This document shows, in pieces, positions 9,735-19,455 of a stretch of DNA of 64,000 nt. The translations under genes and the position numbers were made by a program. How positions within the stretch are numbered: the stretch's first letter is position 1; the number at the start of each line of letters is the position of its first letter. The DNA is from Trachythela sp. YZ-2020 (Eukaryota > Cnidaria > Anthozoa > Malacalcyonacea > Clavulariidae). Where the stretch lies: the NCBI GenBank assembly GCA_016169945.1, contig JADLSH010000369.1:6714001-6778000 (forward strand), in the 5' to 3' direction. The notes under the pieces are model-generated. The model saw nothing but the letters and a program-made list of their open reading frames with translations, was not told where the DNA came from and did no database searches.

Positions 9735-10498
9735 ATGAGAAAAATGACGTTGGTAGTGCAAACTAGGGTCCCAATATCCTTAGACAAATATGAGTATTTA
9801 CTGGTAAAAACTGTAATACTTTGGGAGTTTTGGAATTTCCCTGAAAATACAGACCTGTTTGACGTGGGCAATAAAACATTTACTACTAAGGCTAGTCACG
9901 CCACCTTCCCTGACATAGTTAAGGCAATTCATGCATATGATCCAGACATTAAGGTAAAGTACTACAGTGGGAATGGCTTCTGTATAATCACAACCAAGAG
10001 CAAGACATTGAAGTTATACCCTGAATTGGCTGAACTTCTAGGCTTTACACCTGGTAATACAATATGGAATGTCAATACAACCCGAACAGCACACCTTAAA
10101 CTTAATATGAATCGCGGATTAGAATACCTGAAAATCAACTTTCCCGGTCGATTAATTTAGAATACCTGAAAATCAACTTTCCCGGTCGATTAATAGATGA
10201 GGCTAATAACATCTCCAATCTGAGCAGACCGGTTGTATTTGACACATTGGATAATAAAACGTACACCGCAAAAACTAAGGAGTTGAGTGGGACTGCTATT
10301 GAGTGCTCGACTGTGTTGCATCTACCAATTCCTAAGGATGGTAATGTCTTTGGCCAAATACAGGAGTTCAATGATATTGAGTCCAAGGTTAAGGTTAATA
10401 CTGGTAATGAAATCAGCAGCTTCCATGTTGTGGTAACAGATCAGGATGATCAACCCAGGGATATAGGTAGGATAATAATAGAAGCCTATCTCATCTAA
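9735..10498 (+). pseudogene. Structural-type protein, paralogue 1, frameshifted by a 38-bp tandem duplication
   Basis: The frame opens at an ATG at 9735 and is intact for about 130 residues. It contains an ELAELLGF motif and then a RGLEYLKI motif. A 38-bp tandem duplication at 10119-10194 then shifts the frame to a stop at 10158-10160. The rest of the protein continues in another frame to 10498, with a DIESKV segment and a terminal D-Q-P-R-D-I-G-R segment. The next gene is clearly its paralogue with the same motif order. The order resembles small minor-capsid or penton-like proteins of Polintons. That function is inferred. Confidence 0.65.
10119..10194 (+). repeat. Exact 38-bp tandem duplication
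   Basis: Positions 10119-10156 and 10157-10194 are identical 38-bp copies. As 38 is not a multiple of three, the duplication breaks the reading frame of the host gene. Confidence 0.9.
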
Positions 10499-10502
10499 AT
10501 GT

Positions 10503-11175
10503 ATGTTGAAAATAACAGTACTACTGCAAGGAGATACAACTACTGTGAACCTTCAGGAATCAATTGTCACTTCGTCCGCGGTCAGTCTCTTCGTGAAGAA
10601 GGCGACCATATTTTGGCGCTTTAGAAACTCCCCCTCTGCCTTCACAGCAATGTCTATTGATGGAAAGGTTATAGTAATGACTGCTGGGTATCACAACTTT
10701 AAGAGTCTACAGTCGTTATTTAAGGGTGACGGATCTGCGACATTGGAGGCTATTGAGCAGACAGGAAAGTGTAGAATAACGACACACCCTGGTATTGTTG
10801 TGAATCCAACAGATTGGTTGGCTATGTTACTGGGCTTCAATAGTGATAACAGAAGCTTCAAAGGAGGTACAACCACCGTTAGTGATAATCTTGTTAACAT
10901 TAACAACGGATTGGAATACATTAAGATTAGTTGTAACATTGCGGATCCGGCACGTAATATAGATGAATCAGGTAGGAAAAGTAGAAGAATCTGTAGCTTA
11001 CCGGTGACCACTGATAAAAGTCTATTTGGTAGTGTCCAAACATTTGTTGACATCGAGTCTAAGGTTAGTGTAGGGAATGGTGTTATTAATCAATTAGTAT
11101 ACAATGATCACTGATCAGAACGATAATCCTGTTGATATAGGAAATATCTTACTAGAACTATACTTATGGAACTAG
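10503..11175 (+). pseudogene. Structural-type protein, paralogue 2, with late frameshift
   Basis: The ATG at 10503 opens a 203-residue frame ending at 11114. It shares with paralogue 1 an AMLLGF motif, NGLEYIKI, a leucine/proline block before F-G-S-V-Q-T-F, and a DIESKV segment. Near 11095 a small indel shifts the frame. The expected C-terminal segment (D-N-P-V-D-I-G-N) is found in the next frame and runs to 11175, overlapping the integrase start by about ten bases. It sits four bases after paralogue 1. The pair probably arose by tandem duplication. A capsid-vertex or minor-capsid role is inferred from order and motif resemblance. Confidence 0.6.
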
Positions 11176-12260
11176 AGTTGGAGCAGGGATTGAGGGACCT
11201 TTATTATAACCCTAAAACAGGATATTCCGGTGTTGAAAGATTGTATCAGAGAGCGTTGGAGGATGGTTTACAAGTAAGTAGGAAACAAGTAAAAGAGTGG
11301 TTAAAGTCGCAAGACACCTACACAAGATATAAACCAATTGTTAGAAGACATAAGTTTAGACAAACACGCGCTGACTACCTTGGCGAGCAAATACAGATGG
11401 ACCTTGTTGATATGGGTAAATACAAGGGTAAGAACAAAGGATATTACTGGATATTAACAGTCATAGAGATTCTTAGCAGATATGCCTTTGCCATTCCGGT
11501 TTACAGAAAGGACACTAGTAACATGACTAAGGCGGTGGATAAGGTATTATCTGAGTTTAAGGATCACTTCGGTGACCGGTACCCTAAGTTAGCTCAGTTT
11601 GATGATGGTAAGGAATTCTATAATGTTGGTGTGAAGTCATTGTTAGAGAAGCGCGGTGTGAGGTATTTCTCTACTTTATCCGATAAGAAGGCTGCTATTG
11701 TTGAAAGATTTAACAGAACACTTAAGACCGCTATGTGGAAGTACTTCTACAATAGTGGCACCTACAAATGGATTGATGTGTTACAGCAACTAGTGGATAA
11801 CTATAATAGTACAAAGCATACAAGCATTTTAATGAAGCCGAAAGATGTTAATCTGGATAACGAAGGTCAAGTTTGGACAACGCTTTATGGTCATATATAT
11901 GGAGACCTGCCGCTAAATAAGTTTAAGGTTGATGATACTGTTAGAGTATCTAGTTATAAGTCCACCTTTACTAAAGGCTATGAGGCTAACTTTACGGAGG
12001 AATTGTTTAAAATTGCGAAGGTTATTCGTGGTGATCCGAACGTTTATGAGATTGTTGATCTTTCCGGTGAGCCAATTATTGGTAAATTCTATGAGCAGGA
12101 ATTATCAGCTGTCAGTAATAAGCCAGATGGTGGTGTATTTAAAGTTGAGAAAATACTAAAAAGGAAGACACTCAATGGAAAGAAAATGATTCTGGTGAAG
12201 TGGTTAGGTTATGATAATAAACACAATAGCTGGATTCCAGAAAGTAATATCGTTGAATAG
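11166..12260 (+). CDS. Retroviral-type (DDE) integrase with C-terminal chromodomain
   Basis: 364 residues from an ATG at 11166, frame intact. Candidate DDE residues are D79 in QMDLVDM, D146 or D147 in QFDDGKEF, and E180 in IVERFNRTLK; the 34-residue spacing between the second and third fits rve-type integrases. The last 40 residues (VFKVEKIL...VKWLGYD...SWIPESNI) match a chromodomain, which in other integrases reads histone marks and steers insertion. Polinton-like elements use such an integrase to insert their DNA. It is the best preserved enzyme of the element. Confidence 0.9.
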   Translation: MELELEQGLRDLYYNPKTGYSGVERLYQRALEDGLQVSRKQVKEWLKSQDTYTRYKPIVRRHKFRQTRADYLGEQIQMDLVDMGKYKGKNKGYYWILTVIEILSRYAFAIPVYRKDTSNMTKAVDKVLSEFKDHFGDRYPKLAQFDDGKEFYNVGVKSLLEKRGVRYFSTLSDKKAAIVERFNRTLKTAMWKYFYNSGTYKWIDVLQQLVDNYNSTKHTSILMKPKDVNLDNEGQVWTTLYGHIYGDLPLNKFKVDDTVRVSSYKSTFTKGYEANFTEELFKIAKVIRGDPNVYEIVDLSGEPIIGKFYEQELSAVSNKPDGGVFKVEKILKRKTLNGKKMILVKWLGYDNKHNSWIPESNIVE

Positions 12261-12263
12261 TAG

Positions 12264-12905
12264 ATGGACGAAGAGTTTGAAGACATTGAAATGGGAGAGC
12301 TAGGAAAGTATCCAGATTATGATGATATGAGCTATGATCAGTTGAATGAGACATACGACTTGCTAAGTGATCTTTTAGAGAAAACAGAAGGGAAGCAACC
12401 AAAAGGAAAAATCTCCGATAGAATGAGGATAGTGGATCAGCTTCGACGGATCAAGAACCTAGAAGTAGGTTCATTATTTGTAGATGACCCCAGTGATGAG
12501 GCGAGTACGTCATTTATAGACAACCCTAATGGTGATTGTATAACAATAAATGGTAAGGTAAGTACGCCAAAGGTAACGTTCGTAAAGAAAGGTGACTATG
12601 GTGATGATGTGACCGACGAAAACTATGATTTAGCGATAGATTCATATAATGTTGATGACATGAGCAAACGCTTGGCTGAATTAAGGGATGGTAGAGTTGG
12701 GGATATTACTTTGGCCGATATAGATGAACATGAAAGAAAGGTGGTGACTGACCAAATAGAGCGCGTATGGCAAATAAATAAGAAGCTCAGACAAATGAAA
12801 GGGGGAAAGGTATTAGGTAAGGACACAGTGTCGAGAGACATAGTCCGTCGAACATATGTCACAGGTGATGGCTCTATAGCTTTCAAGGCGAAAGATGGTG
12901 ATTAA
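12264..12905 (+). CDS. Acidic coiled-coil protein of unknown function
   Basis: 213 residues from an ATG three bases after the integrase stop. The N-terminus is strongly acidic (DEEFEDIEMGE), followed by helix-rich charged segments. There are no cysteines suggesting metal binding and no membrane segment. I do not recognise a family. Its place between integrase and capsid genes suggests a virion or assembly function, which is inference. The frame is intact. Confidence 0.6.
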   Translation: MDEEFEDIEMGELGKYPDYDDMSYDQLNETYDLLSDLLEKTEGKQPKGKISDRMRIVDQLRRIKNLEVGSLFVDDPSDEASTSFIDNPNGDCITINGKVSTPKVTFVKKGDYGDDVTDENYDLAIDSYNVDDMSKRLAELRDGRVGDITLADIDEHERKVVTDQIERVWQINKKLRQMKGGKVLGKDTVSRDIVRRTYVTGDGSIAFKAKDGD

Positions 12906-13781
12906 CCTGCTGCGGAACAACCCCAAATTTCATTTAAGTTTTCCAGGAACTTAGTCATTAGTAAGTAAAGACCCGTCCGTTTTTAAGCGTTTAGAACAGT
13001 TTAGAGATATGGTGAGTGAAACTCTGAGACCCCTGGGGCTGGGGTCTGCTGAGTCTCTGGGGCCTGGGGCCGGTTTAAGCGTAGCCCGTGGATAACTCGA
13101 AAATATAGATCAAGTCTATACATTCATCGAACAACCAAGCTAAAATATTTCAACTTGAATAGAACAATAATATTTGCAACTACATATTAAGGGCATAAGA
13201 TTTAAGTTCAGTCATTCACCAAATGTGTGAAAGTGTTTTTTTAATTTTGGCTTATCCACCGTTTAAGCTAAACGGCCTTCGTACAACCGGCCCCTGGAGT
13301 CCCGGGAGTTTCAAAGAATTGAGACACACAAGGAATACCACAACGTACTAGGACTAACGCTACAGGAAAACAGAGAGCTTGAAGGTGTGCTAAACCCGTC
13401 AAGTAGTATGGACCCCGAATCAAGAATTGGTCTCAATGGGTCCTTACAGATCCAGGAAGATCACTTTAATAACATTTTAACACACTTAATGAAGTAATTG
13501 AACAAAGGGATGATCCGGGTACGTCTGTGGAGGATTTTATACTATTAGAGGAAAGAGTTATTGGGCTACGAAATGCAAGGGATAGAACAATAGAGCAAAG
13601 GCGAGTAGAGGAGGTTCGCGCCGAACAAGAAGAGGATATCAGCAGGTATGAAAGGTTTAAGGAATGGCTTAAGAATAACAAAGAGCTCACAGTTGGACTA
13701 TCCGCTGTTGCCTTGAGTATTGGTGGGATTATAACTAGTATTATAGTCAGTGGACGCACGGCAGTTTACAAACCCCAATAA
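12906..13781 (+). pseudogene. Broken membrane-anchored protein gene, interrupted by a MITE
   Basis: Coding-like fragments lie on both sides of a MITE at 13063-13297. One is at about 12975-13062 and another at about 13300-13495, which ends at a TAA. A third, in a new frame, is the open frame at about 13500-13781. The last fragment is a charged coiled coil followed by a hydrophobic segment (LTVGLSAVALSIGGIITSIIV) and a short tail. This coiled-coil plus C-terminal anchor, just upstream of the capsid gene, resembles a protein often found there in Polinton-like elements. At least one frameshift (about 13490) and the MITE disable it. Confidence 0.55.
13063..13297. mobile_element. MITE with CCTGG target duplication, copy 1
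   Basis: CCTGG at 13063-13067 and 13293-13297 flanks a 225-bp element that begins GGCCGGTT and ends AACCGGCC. The inverted repeats extend inward with interruptions (GTGGATAA against TTATCCAC). The second copy at 57.9 kb has the same duplication and the same termini, which confirms the boundaries. Confidence 0.8.
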
Positions 13782-13789
13782 GGTCTCAC

Positions 13790-14932
13790 CAGGCGAAGAG
13801 CTTATATAGACATCCCAAAGCTAAAGCCAGATACTTGCTTAGTTCCCGGGTCACTTCACTTGCTGTTTGACTTTAAAAATAAGAACGCAAAGAGTTGGTT
13901 CCTGAATAACCTATCGAAGTCAATAATAGAAAGGTTTAGGGTAAAGTTAGCTGGGGAGATAGTATATGACTGCTCGAGTGAGGGATTGTATAATGTGTAT
14001 AAGGATCTATGGTTGAGTAAGACAGAAAGGGACCAACGAGTTGAGTATGGAATTGGTAGTGAGAACCTTAGAAAGCTTATGTGTGATGACGACACAGGAG
14101 CCGCAGCAGGTGATGTTGGGAAAGTGTCTGATGGCTTGATGTTCTCGGTATATGGGAATAAGCTAAGAGTTCAAATAGACCGTATCATTAGTGATCATGG
14201 GCTGTTCGCGCCATTCTATATGAATAATAGATTCCAATATGTGCTGACACTCAGCAAAGCCACTGATATCATGGAGGCGCAGGGTGGTGAGGCTGTAGCT
14301 GGGTATGAACTGGAGAACTTGGAACTGAGTATGAGACTGTGGATAATGAAGAGTTAGCTGGTGAAATAGTTAATTTATACTCAGCTGGTCGCCTGGTCGA
14401 TCACTATCATATGAACATGTGACTTTATTACTTTAATGAAAACAGTAGAATGGGGTAAGGATCAGACTATTGCTAATGAAAGTATTAACCTACCTAGGAA
14501 ATCAATGAAGTCCATAGTTCTGCTATTCACCAATAAAGCAAGGGGTGGCACAGAGGAGTATGTTTAACCCAATATTGAGAATGTAAAGGTCACCATTGAA
14601 GGGGTACCAAACTCTGTCTACTCTCAGGGAATTACCAAGGAAAGATTCTATGAGAGTGTTTGGGTAGCAGAGTGTTTGGGTGTTCACCGGTTGCAGACCA
14701 GTACATGGGGATAAATAGCTTTTATAAGGACTCATTTGCTCTTGTTGTTGATCTTAGAAGTAATCAGGGTAATGTTATAGCTAATGGTAAGCGGATAGTA
14801 AATACACAATCTGGTATACTTCTTGAGATTGTTAAAAAGGTGACCGCAGCTAATGTGATGTGCCACATCTTTGTGGTGAGTGACGGACTTGTTAATCTTA
14901 TTAATAAGGACCTGCAATCAATACAATATTAG
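13790..14932 (+). pseudogene. Broken major capsid protein gene (double jelly-roll type inferred)
   Basis: Coding similarity begins at about 13790 directly after a stop, with no ATG. It runs openly to 14357 (FKNKNAKSWFLNN and YKDLWLS segments). It continues after a frameshift at about 14335, passes a stop near 14567, and ends in the open frame at about 14720-14932 (ALVVDLRS and NVMCHIFVVSD segments). Segment order and position before the packaging ATPase match the major capsid protein of Polinton/adintovirus-like elements as I know them. The gene has at least two frame disruptions and cannot encode a full product. Confidence 0.65.
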
Positions 14933-14938
14933 TAGTAT

Positions 14939-15166
14939 ATGGATAAACCGGAGTTAACACTTATTGTTGGCCCCTCAGGAGTTGGTAAAACTTATGTATT
15001 ATTACACCATTTAATAGAACCAGGTAAATTTGATTATGTGATCATATTATGTCCAACTATTTGGATTAATAAAACGTATGCGGAATGGAAACCAATTGAC
15101 ACAGATGATGGAGTAATAGCGGTTGAGTACATGTCTCTCGCCAAACTTAAACGGCCGAAGACTTAA
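14939..15166 (+). pseudogene. N-terminal fragment of FtsK/HerA (A32-like) packaging ATPase
   Basis: The ATG at 14939 follows TTAGTAGTAT. The first 75 residues include the Walker A motif GPSGVGKT at residues 10-17 and a YVIILCPT strand. These are typical of the ATPase that pumps DNA into the capsid of Polinton-like and large DNA viruses. The frame ends at 15166, before any Walker B or arginine finger, so the gene is truncated at the right end of the element. Confidence 0.7.
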
Positions 15167-16210
15167 AATGATCCTGATTGTGAAAAACACGGAATTAATT
15201 CATGATCTTCCGGTTTTATTCAACGATAACTCGGCCGCCATCTTTGAAGCCAAATTGAAGGCCGCCATTGAAGGTCCGAAGCCGAAAATACACCGCCTAA
15301 AAAGCGTTGATTTTCTTACACAAAACATCCTCATTGGAGCAAGATTAAAGGCTTAAAACAAACAACAATGCTTGAACTTTAGTAAAAAACTTATTATTTT
15401 TAAAGTTGAAGAGCGGCACGTTCAAACTTGTCCAATATTTCGAATATAAAGCTGACACCCCTGAAGTTTTTGCAGTTGGTGGATGTAGACTACTTAGAAC
15501 CTCTGACTTAGAACTATCCAGAAAACCAGGTTTCAATCTTTAAAATTGAAAAATTCGGATGAAAAAGCTATTTTTCTTTCTCATTTTTGCTAAAAAAGAA
15601 ACTTTTGACTGAATTTCCCACTCCTAAGAACTCGCCTTAGTCCTTTTGAAAGTGCATTTTATTCGCGCGGTTCCCACCTTTTGCTTCTCCAACTGCAACC
15701 TGTTTCCCAGGGTTTCACCTCCGCCACGCCCCCCCAACAGCTGCTCCGCCGAAACCCTGTTACTGTCTGGTCATGTGACATCCCAGATTTTGGGATGTAG
15801 ATTAATTTGTCGTTACTCGTTAGGGTGGGTACGTTGGGCAGAGTTTATATGAGTAGTGCATATTGATTAATTTGTACGATCGTTCGATGCAGCGTCCTTT
15901 AGACGGTCTTTTAAATGATAGTGGTTGGTTTACAATGTTCAATGCTGTAGCAGATATTAATATCCTCGTTTGAAGGATTCAATTTGAAACTTGTAATTGT
16001 ATTGTTTACAAATCTTAGGCTCTGCTGCCCGACATCTCCGTTCGGTTAAAAGCTAGCAGCTTCGACTTTGCGCAAAAATATATTTAGAACTCTAATTTTA
16101 TTCGGTTAACAAATAATCTAAGTCAGACTTATCAGGAAAATCGTCAGTAAATTGAATTTTAGTCAGTGCTTCCACTTTCATAAAACTGGATTTCCTGTTT
16201 TCATCCTTAT
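15167..16210. other. Non-coding stretch right of the virus-like element
   Basis: A short open frame (15168-15356) has no recognisable family. At about 15676-15780 lies a repeat (TTCTCCAACTGCAACCTGTTTCCC...) that recurs inverted at about 19367-19455. The rest shows nothing I can name. Confidence 0.4.
15676..15780 (+). repeat. Dispersed repeat, left member of an inverted pair
   Basis: The segment from TTCTCCAACTG through CTGTCTGGTCATGTGAC is closely matched in reverse complement at about 19367-19455. A related segment is seen near 29960-30020 (CGATACCTCCTCTGG). The pair brackets the nested transposon block between them and may represent two opposite insertions or the ends of a larger element. 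Confidence 0.55.
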
Positions 16211-17100
16211 TTAGGGGCGGACCATTAGATTTTTGAGGGGGGGTTGGAAGAATTGCTCTCGGAAGGAAAAATAATTTTCCCTGCCAAGTAGCGCAAGCAT
16301 TTTCTTTTAACCAAAAGGATGTGCATGGATTTTTTTTTCGAATCTTGAATATTGCATGATATTTTTTTTGGTCACTTTTAAATTTTTCTCCACAAGTACT
16401 TTTATATTAAGAAGATAATTTTTTTGAATCGGGTGGATAATTCGACTGAGACGAATTTTATAATTCACCTGTCGAATTTAATCGAGTTATACGACGCATA
16501 AAATTAAATTATGCGTCGTACCAGGAACTTTATGGAGTTTAAATGATCTACGACTACGCGCGGCAGCTCGTCAACGCGCCTTCAAAACAAAGAAATTTTG
16601 GACTGAATAATTTGTGGTCCTAGGAGTATTCTCAACTGCGTAGTCATGCTCAACACAACGTCAAACTACTATCACATCCTTTAAGCAACGTGAAAGCTTG
16701 TTGAAAGTCCGACTCTAGCTCAGAAAGTGAAGCCTACATTGCGGAATTTGAAGGCATTCTTCGGTTAAATAAAAATATTTGGCCGTGCGGTGGTGAAACT
16801 GGCAGCCAAGAATGCCTTCATGAGCTTGGGCAATGAGATTGGCTATATCATTTGCTATTTTTGGCTTCACATTTTGGTTTAATACGTTTCAGAGTTCAGA
16901 CTGAAGTTGGACTTTCATGTATACAGCTCAGTAGACAAAAACTTCAACTTGCAAGATTTTTTAACCTCATCATTCCTGCACGATATATTTTTTTCGAACT
17001 TTCTGCGTAAAAATTTTTTTTTCCTTGTTTCTGAGTCTGTAAGATATTTTTTTCCAAATTCTTCCAACCCCCCCTCAAAAATCTAATGGTCGGCCCCTTA
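16211..17100. mobile_element. Harbinger-like MITE with TTA target duplication
   Basis: TTA at 16211-16213 and 17098-17100 flanks an 884-bp element. Its ends are inverted repeats beginning GGGGCGGACCATTAGATTTT on the left. The mirrored copy on the right has one base change, and the repeat runs about 40 bp. A 3-bp TTA duplication is typical of PIF/Harbinger. The interior encodes no transposase. Confidence 0.65.
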
Positions 17101-17743
17101 TTGCAATATTTCCTGGCAGAAATTGCAAAATTTCCTGGCAAATTTCCTGGCATTTCCTTTTTTTATATTTAGCCTTTAGAAATTTCCCTACTATATAATT
17201 TGCTGTTACCATAGTTTACATGGTTTACATCTTGAGATTTTCGTCGTTTTTCATTTTTATTTTTTTAACAATAAATTATTATTTTCAACCGCTGCCCATT
17301 TGAGTTGAGCCTGCGAGCGATTCCCGAGCAATTTCCGAATCGGTACCGAGCGATTTCCGAAGTTGATGCGACGGCGAAAACGCCGCCAATTGAAGGCGCA
17401 AATCAAATGGCTATCTTTGAATCGGGAATCGGAATCGGGAATCGGGAATCGGGAATCGGGAATCTTTTTTAACGTGCAGTTCTACACAAAATGTGCAGTT
17501 CTAAATCAATTTGTGCAACTCTAAAAATATTTTGTGCTGTTGAAAAAATACGAAATTTCAGGAGATGGATATTTATTGTAGAAAACGAATAAATGGAATA
17601 CAATTTCTCATAACAAACTCAACAATATAATTTTTGTTGACAATTTTCAGCATCGTTTCTATTTGTAGGGATGAGAATCAGTTAATGAAAGTTTTATAAG
17701 AAAAAATGGTGCCATTTGTTGAATTTCATGCTATGACATGTCG

Positions 17744-18057
17744 CAGGGCCTTTTAATTAATATACTGAGGCCTAATGTTAGCCCCAGTAAACTATCCTCC
17801 CAGTGAAGGTCCTTTTGTCCAAAAGTTCTTAAGTTTATAGGTCAGAAGAAAGTTATGATATTCTCATAACAAAGCATTGCTTTACACCAAAAGCTCAGTC
17901 TGTTTAGATGGGATATTTCAAAAATGTCTCTGAAAATGCAGGAAATCAAGCCACAGAAACTCAAAAATACACCACATCCACACACCCTCAATATACCACA
18001 TTCTTGTTAGGTCCCTTTTCGTTGATGCCCCACTAACCATTTCTTAAAAAGGCCCTG
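17744..18057 (-). mobile_element. hAT-like MITE, copy nested in the foldback element
   Basis: It begins CAGGGCCTTTT and ends AAAAAGGCCCTG, flanked by imperfect 8-bp repeats (ACATGTCG and GCATGTTG). Internal sequence matches the element at 36598-36981 in reverse complement, for example AAGGTCCTTTTGTCC against GGACAAAAGGGACC. Confidence 0.65.
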
Positions 18058-18127
18058 GCATGTTGGGACAGTATGACAAAATGTGCAGTTCTAAAGTCCG
18101 ATTAATAAATGTAATTTGTCTTTAAAT

Positions 18128-18868
18128 TTCTTTTATTAAATAAATTTTGTTAATTAGATGTAACTTATACACTACAATGCAGAACGGACTTGACAAATAG
18201 TTTTAGTATACATTTTCGTATAAATACAAACAATTTCTTCTGTATAAAATATAGATAAATATAATACAATATGATATAATTATGTCAACAAAATATATAA
18301 AAAACTTATTGAATTTTCTGAGTTTTGAGTTGAAATAGTTATATTTGATATAGAAACAAATACTTAAAAATACAAAAACAACCGCAATTTTGTAAAATAT
18401 TTTCCTCAAAGTTTTAAGTATTTCCTTTACCTAAAGTCTTGAAGTTTTTATATCAAATATAACGTTCACTGAGCAGGGCTCTCACTAAATTTCTTTAAAC
18501 ATGTATAAAATCCTAAGTTGACTGAATTTTTAAACGTTTTCAATATTTTCAAGTGTTGGATCAAACCTTAAAATTTTTTTATTTCTTAACAAATCAAAAG
18601 GTCCAAATTTCCTAAGTTTAAGAAAATTGTCATTAGAAGTAAAATTGTACATAACTACATTCAATAAGTTTTTTATATATTTTGTTGACATAATTATATC
18701 ATATTGTATTATATTTATCTATATTTTATACAGAAGAAATTGTTTGTATTTATACGAAAATGTATACTAAAACTATTTGTCAAGTCCGTTCTGCCATTTT
18801 ATCTAATTCAGTCTATAATTGTAGTGTATAAGTTACATCTAATTAACAAAATTTATTTAATAAAATTA
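18128..18868. repeat. Long AT-rich inverted repeat inside the foldback element
   Basis: The arm at about 18128-18312 is mirrored almost exactly at about 18659-18868, apart from a 20-odd base insert near 18797-18820. The central 130 bp of each arm are nearly perfect. The loop also contains short mirrored words (ATATTTGATAT). The transcript of this block would form a long hairpin. Confidence 0.8.
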
Positions 18869-19366
18869 ATCGGAATTCCCGATTCCCGATTCTGATTCCC
18901 GATTCCCCGATTCTGATTCCGATTCCCCGATTCCCCGATTCCCCGATTCCCCGATTCCCGTTCCCTATTTTAAAGATAGCCCAAATCAAATTGCCAGCGT
19001 ATATTCAACATTTTACTAGTTACTACGCCACACATAGACTACTTTAAAGTCCCAATGGTTGGAATCTAAGAATTTCCTGGCAATTTCCTGGCAATTCATT
19101 ATATTTCCTGCCAATTTCCTTCCAAAAAGGATTTCCTGGCATTTTTCCTGGCAGAGCCCAATATTTCCTTTTGCCAGGAAATTTCCTGGCAAGTGGAAGC
19201 CCTGATTTTAGTATAAATTGTTAAACAAACTCAGAACAATGAGAGAAATTCTATAATTAGACGAACAGTTTCATTACCATGTATGGGATAATTGTTTTGT
19301 TTATCAACGCGATGTCAACAGACTGGATCGCCTACCCCTACTGAGTATAGCAGACGACTTTGACTC

Positions 19367-19455
19367 ACGTGACCAGACAGTACCAGGGTCTCTCCGCAGC
19401 AGGGGGGTGTGCGAAGGTGAGACCCTAGGAAACAGGTTTCTCCAACTGGTGTTGC
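19367..19455 (-). repeat. Dispersed repeat, right member of the inverted pair
   Basis: Reverse complement of the 15676-15780 repeat with moderate divergence, including the shared words CTGTCTGGTCA and AACCTGTTTCC. Runs of degenerate TTTCCTGGCA words lie on both sides of the foldback element (17100-17155 and 19070-19195). Confidence 0.5.

Larger units (their letters stand above)
5732..15170. mobile_element. Integrated Polinton/adintovirus-like element, truncated at both ends
   Basis: About 9.4 kb of tightly packed genes with spacers of a few bases and one four-base ATGA overlap. They are arranged as a leftward arm (5732-9725) and a rightward arm (9735-15166). Recognisable parts are a PolB N-terminal remnant, a BRO-N protein, a tail-collar protein, a retroviral-type integrase with chromodomain, a broken major capsid gene and the Walker A end of a packaging ATPase. 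Gene packing and codon use differ from the intron-rich surroundings. The left end stops inside the polymerase N-terminus and the right end inside the ATPase. No terminal inverted repeats, protease or polymerase core are present. It reads as an endogenous, partly decayed virus copy. Confidence 0.8.
17399..18991. mobile_element. Mutator-like foldback element with 10-bp target duplication
   Basis: CAAATCAAAT occurs at 17399-17408 and 18982-18991. The 1573-bp element between them begins GGCTATCTTTGAATCGGG and ends with the inverse (AAAGATAGCC). Just inside each end lies a tandem array: GGGAATC units at about 17420-17465 and ATTCCCCG-type units at about 18873-18965. The interior holds a nested hAT-like MITE and a long inverted repeat. 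A 9-10 bp duplication fits Mutator-like elements. No transposase is present. Confidence 0.75.

Noticed and set aside
5732..15170. Complete Polinton able to move
   Set aside because: The polymerase body, the rest of the ATPase and both termini are missing, and the capsid gene and others carry frame breaks.
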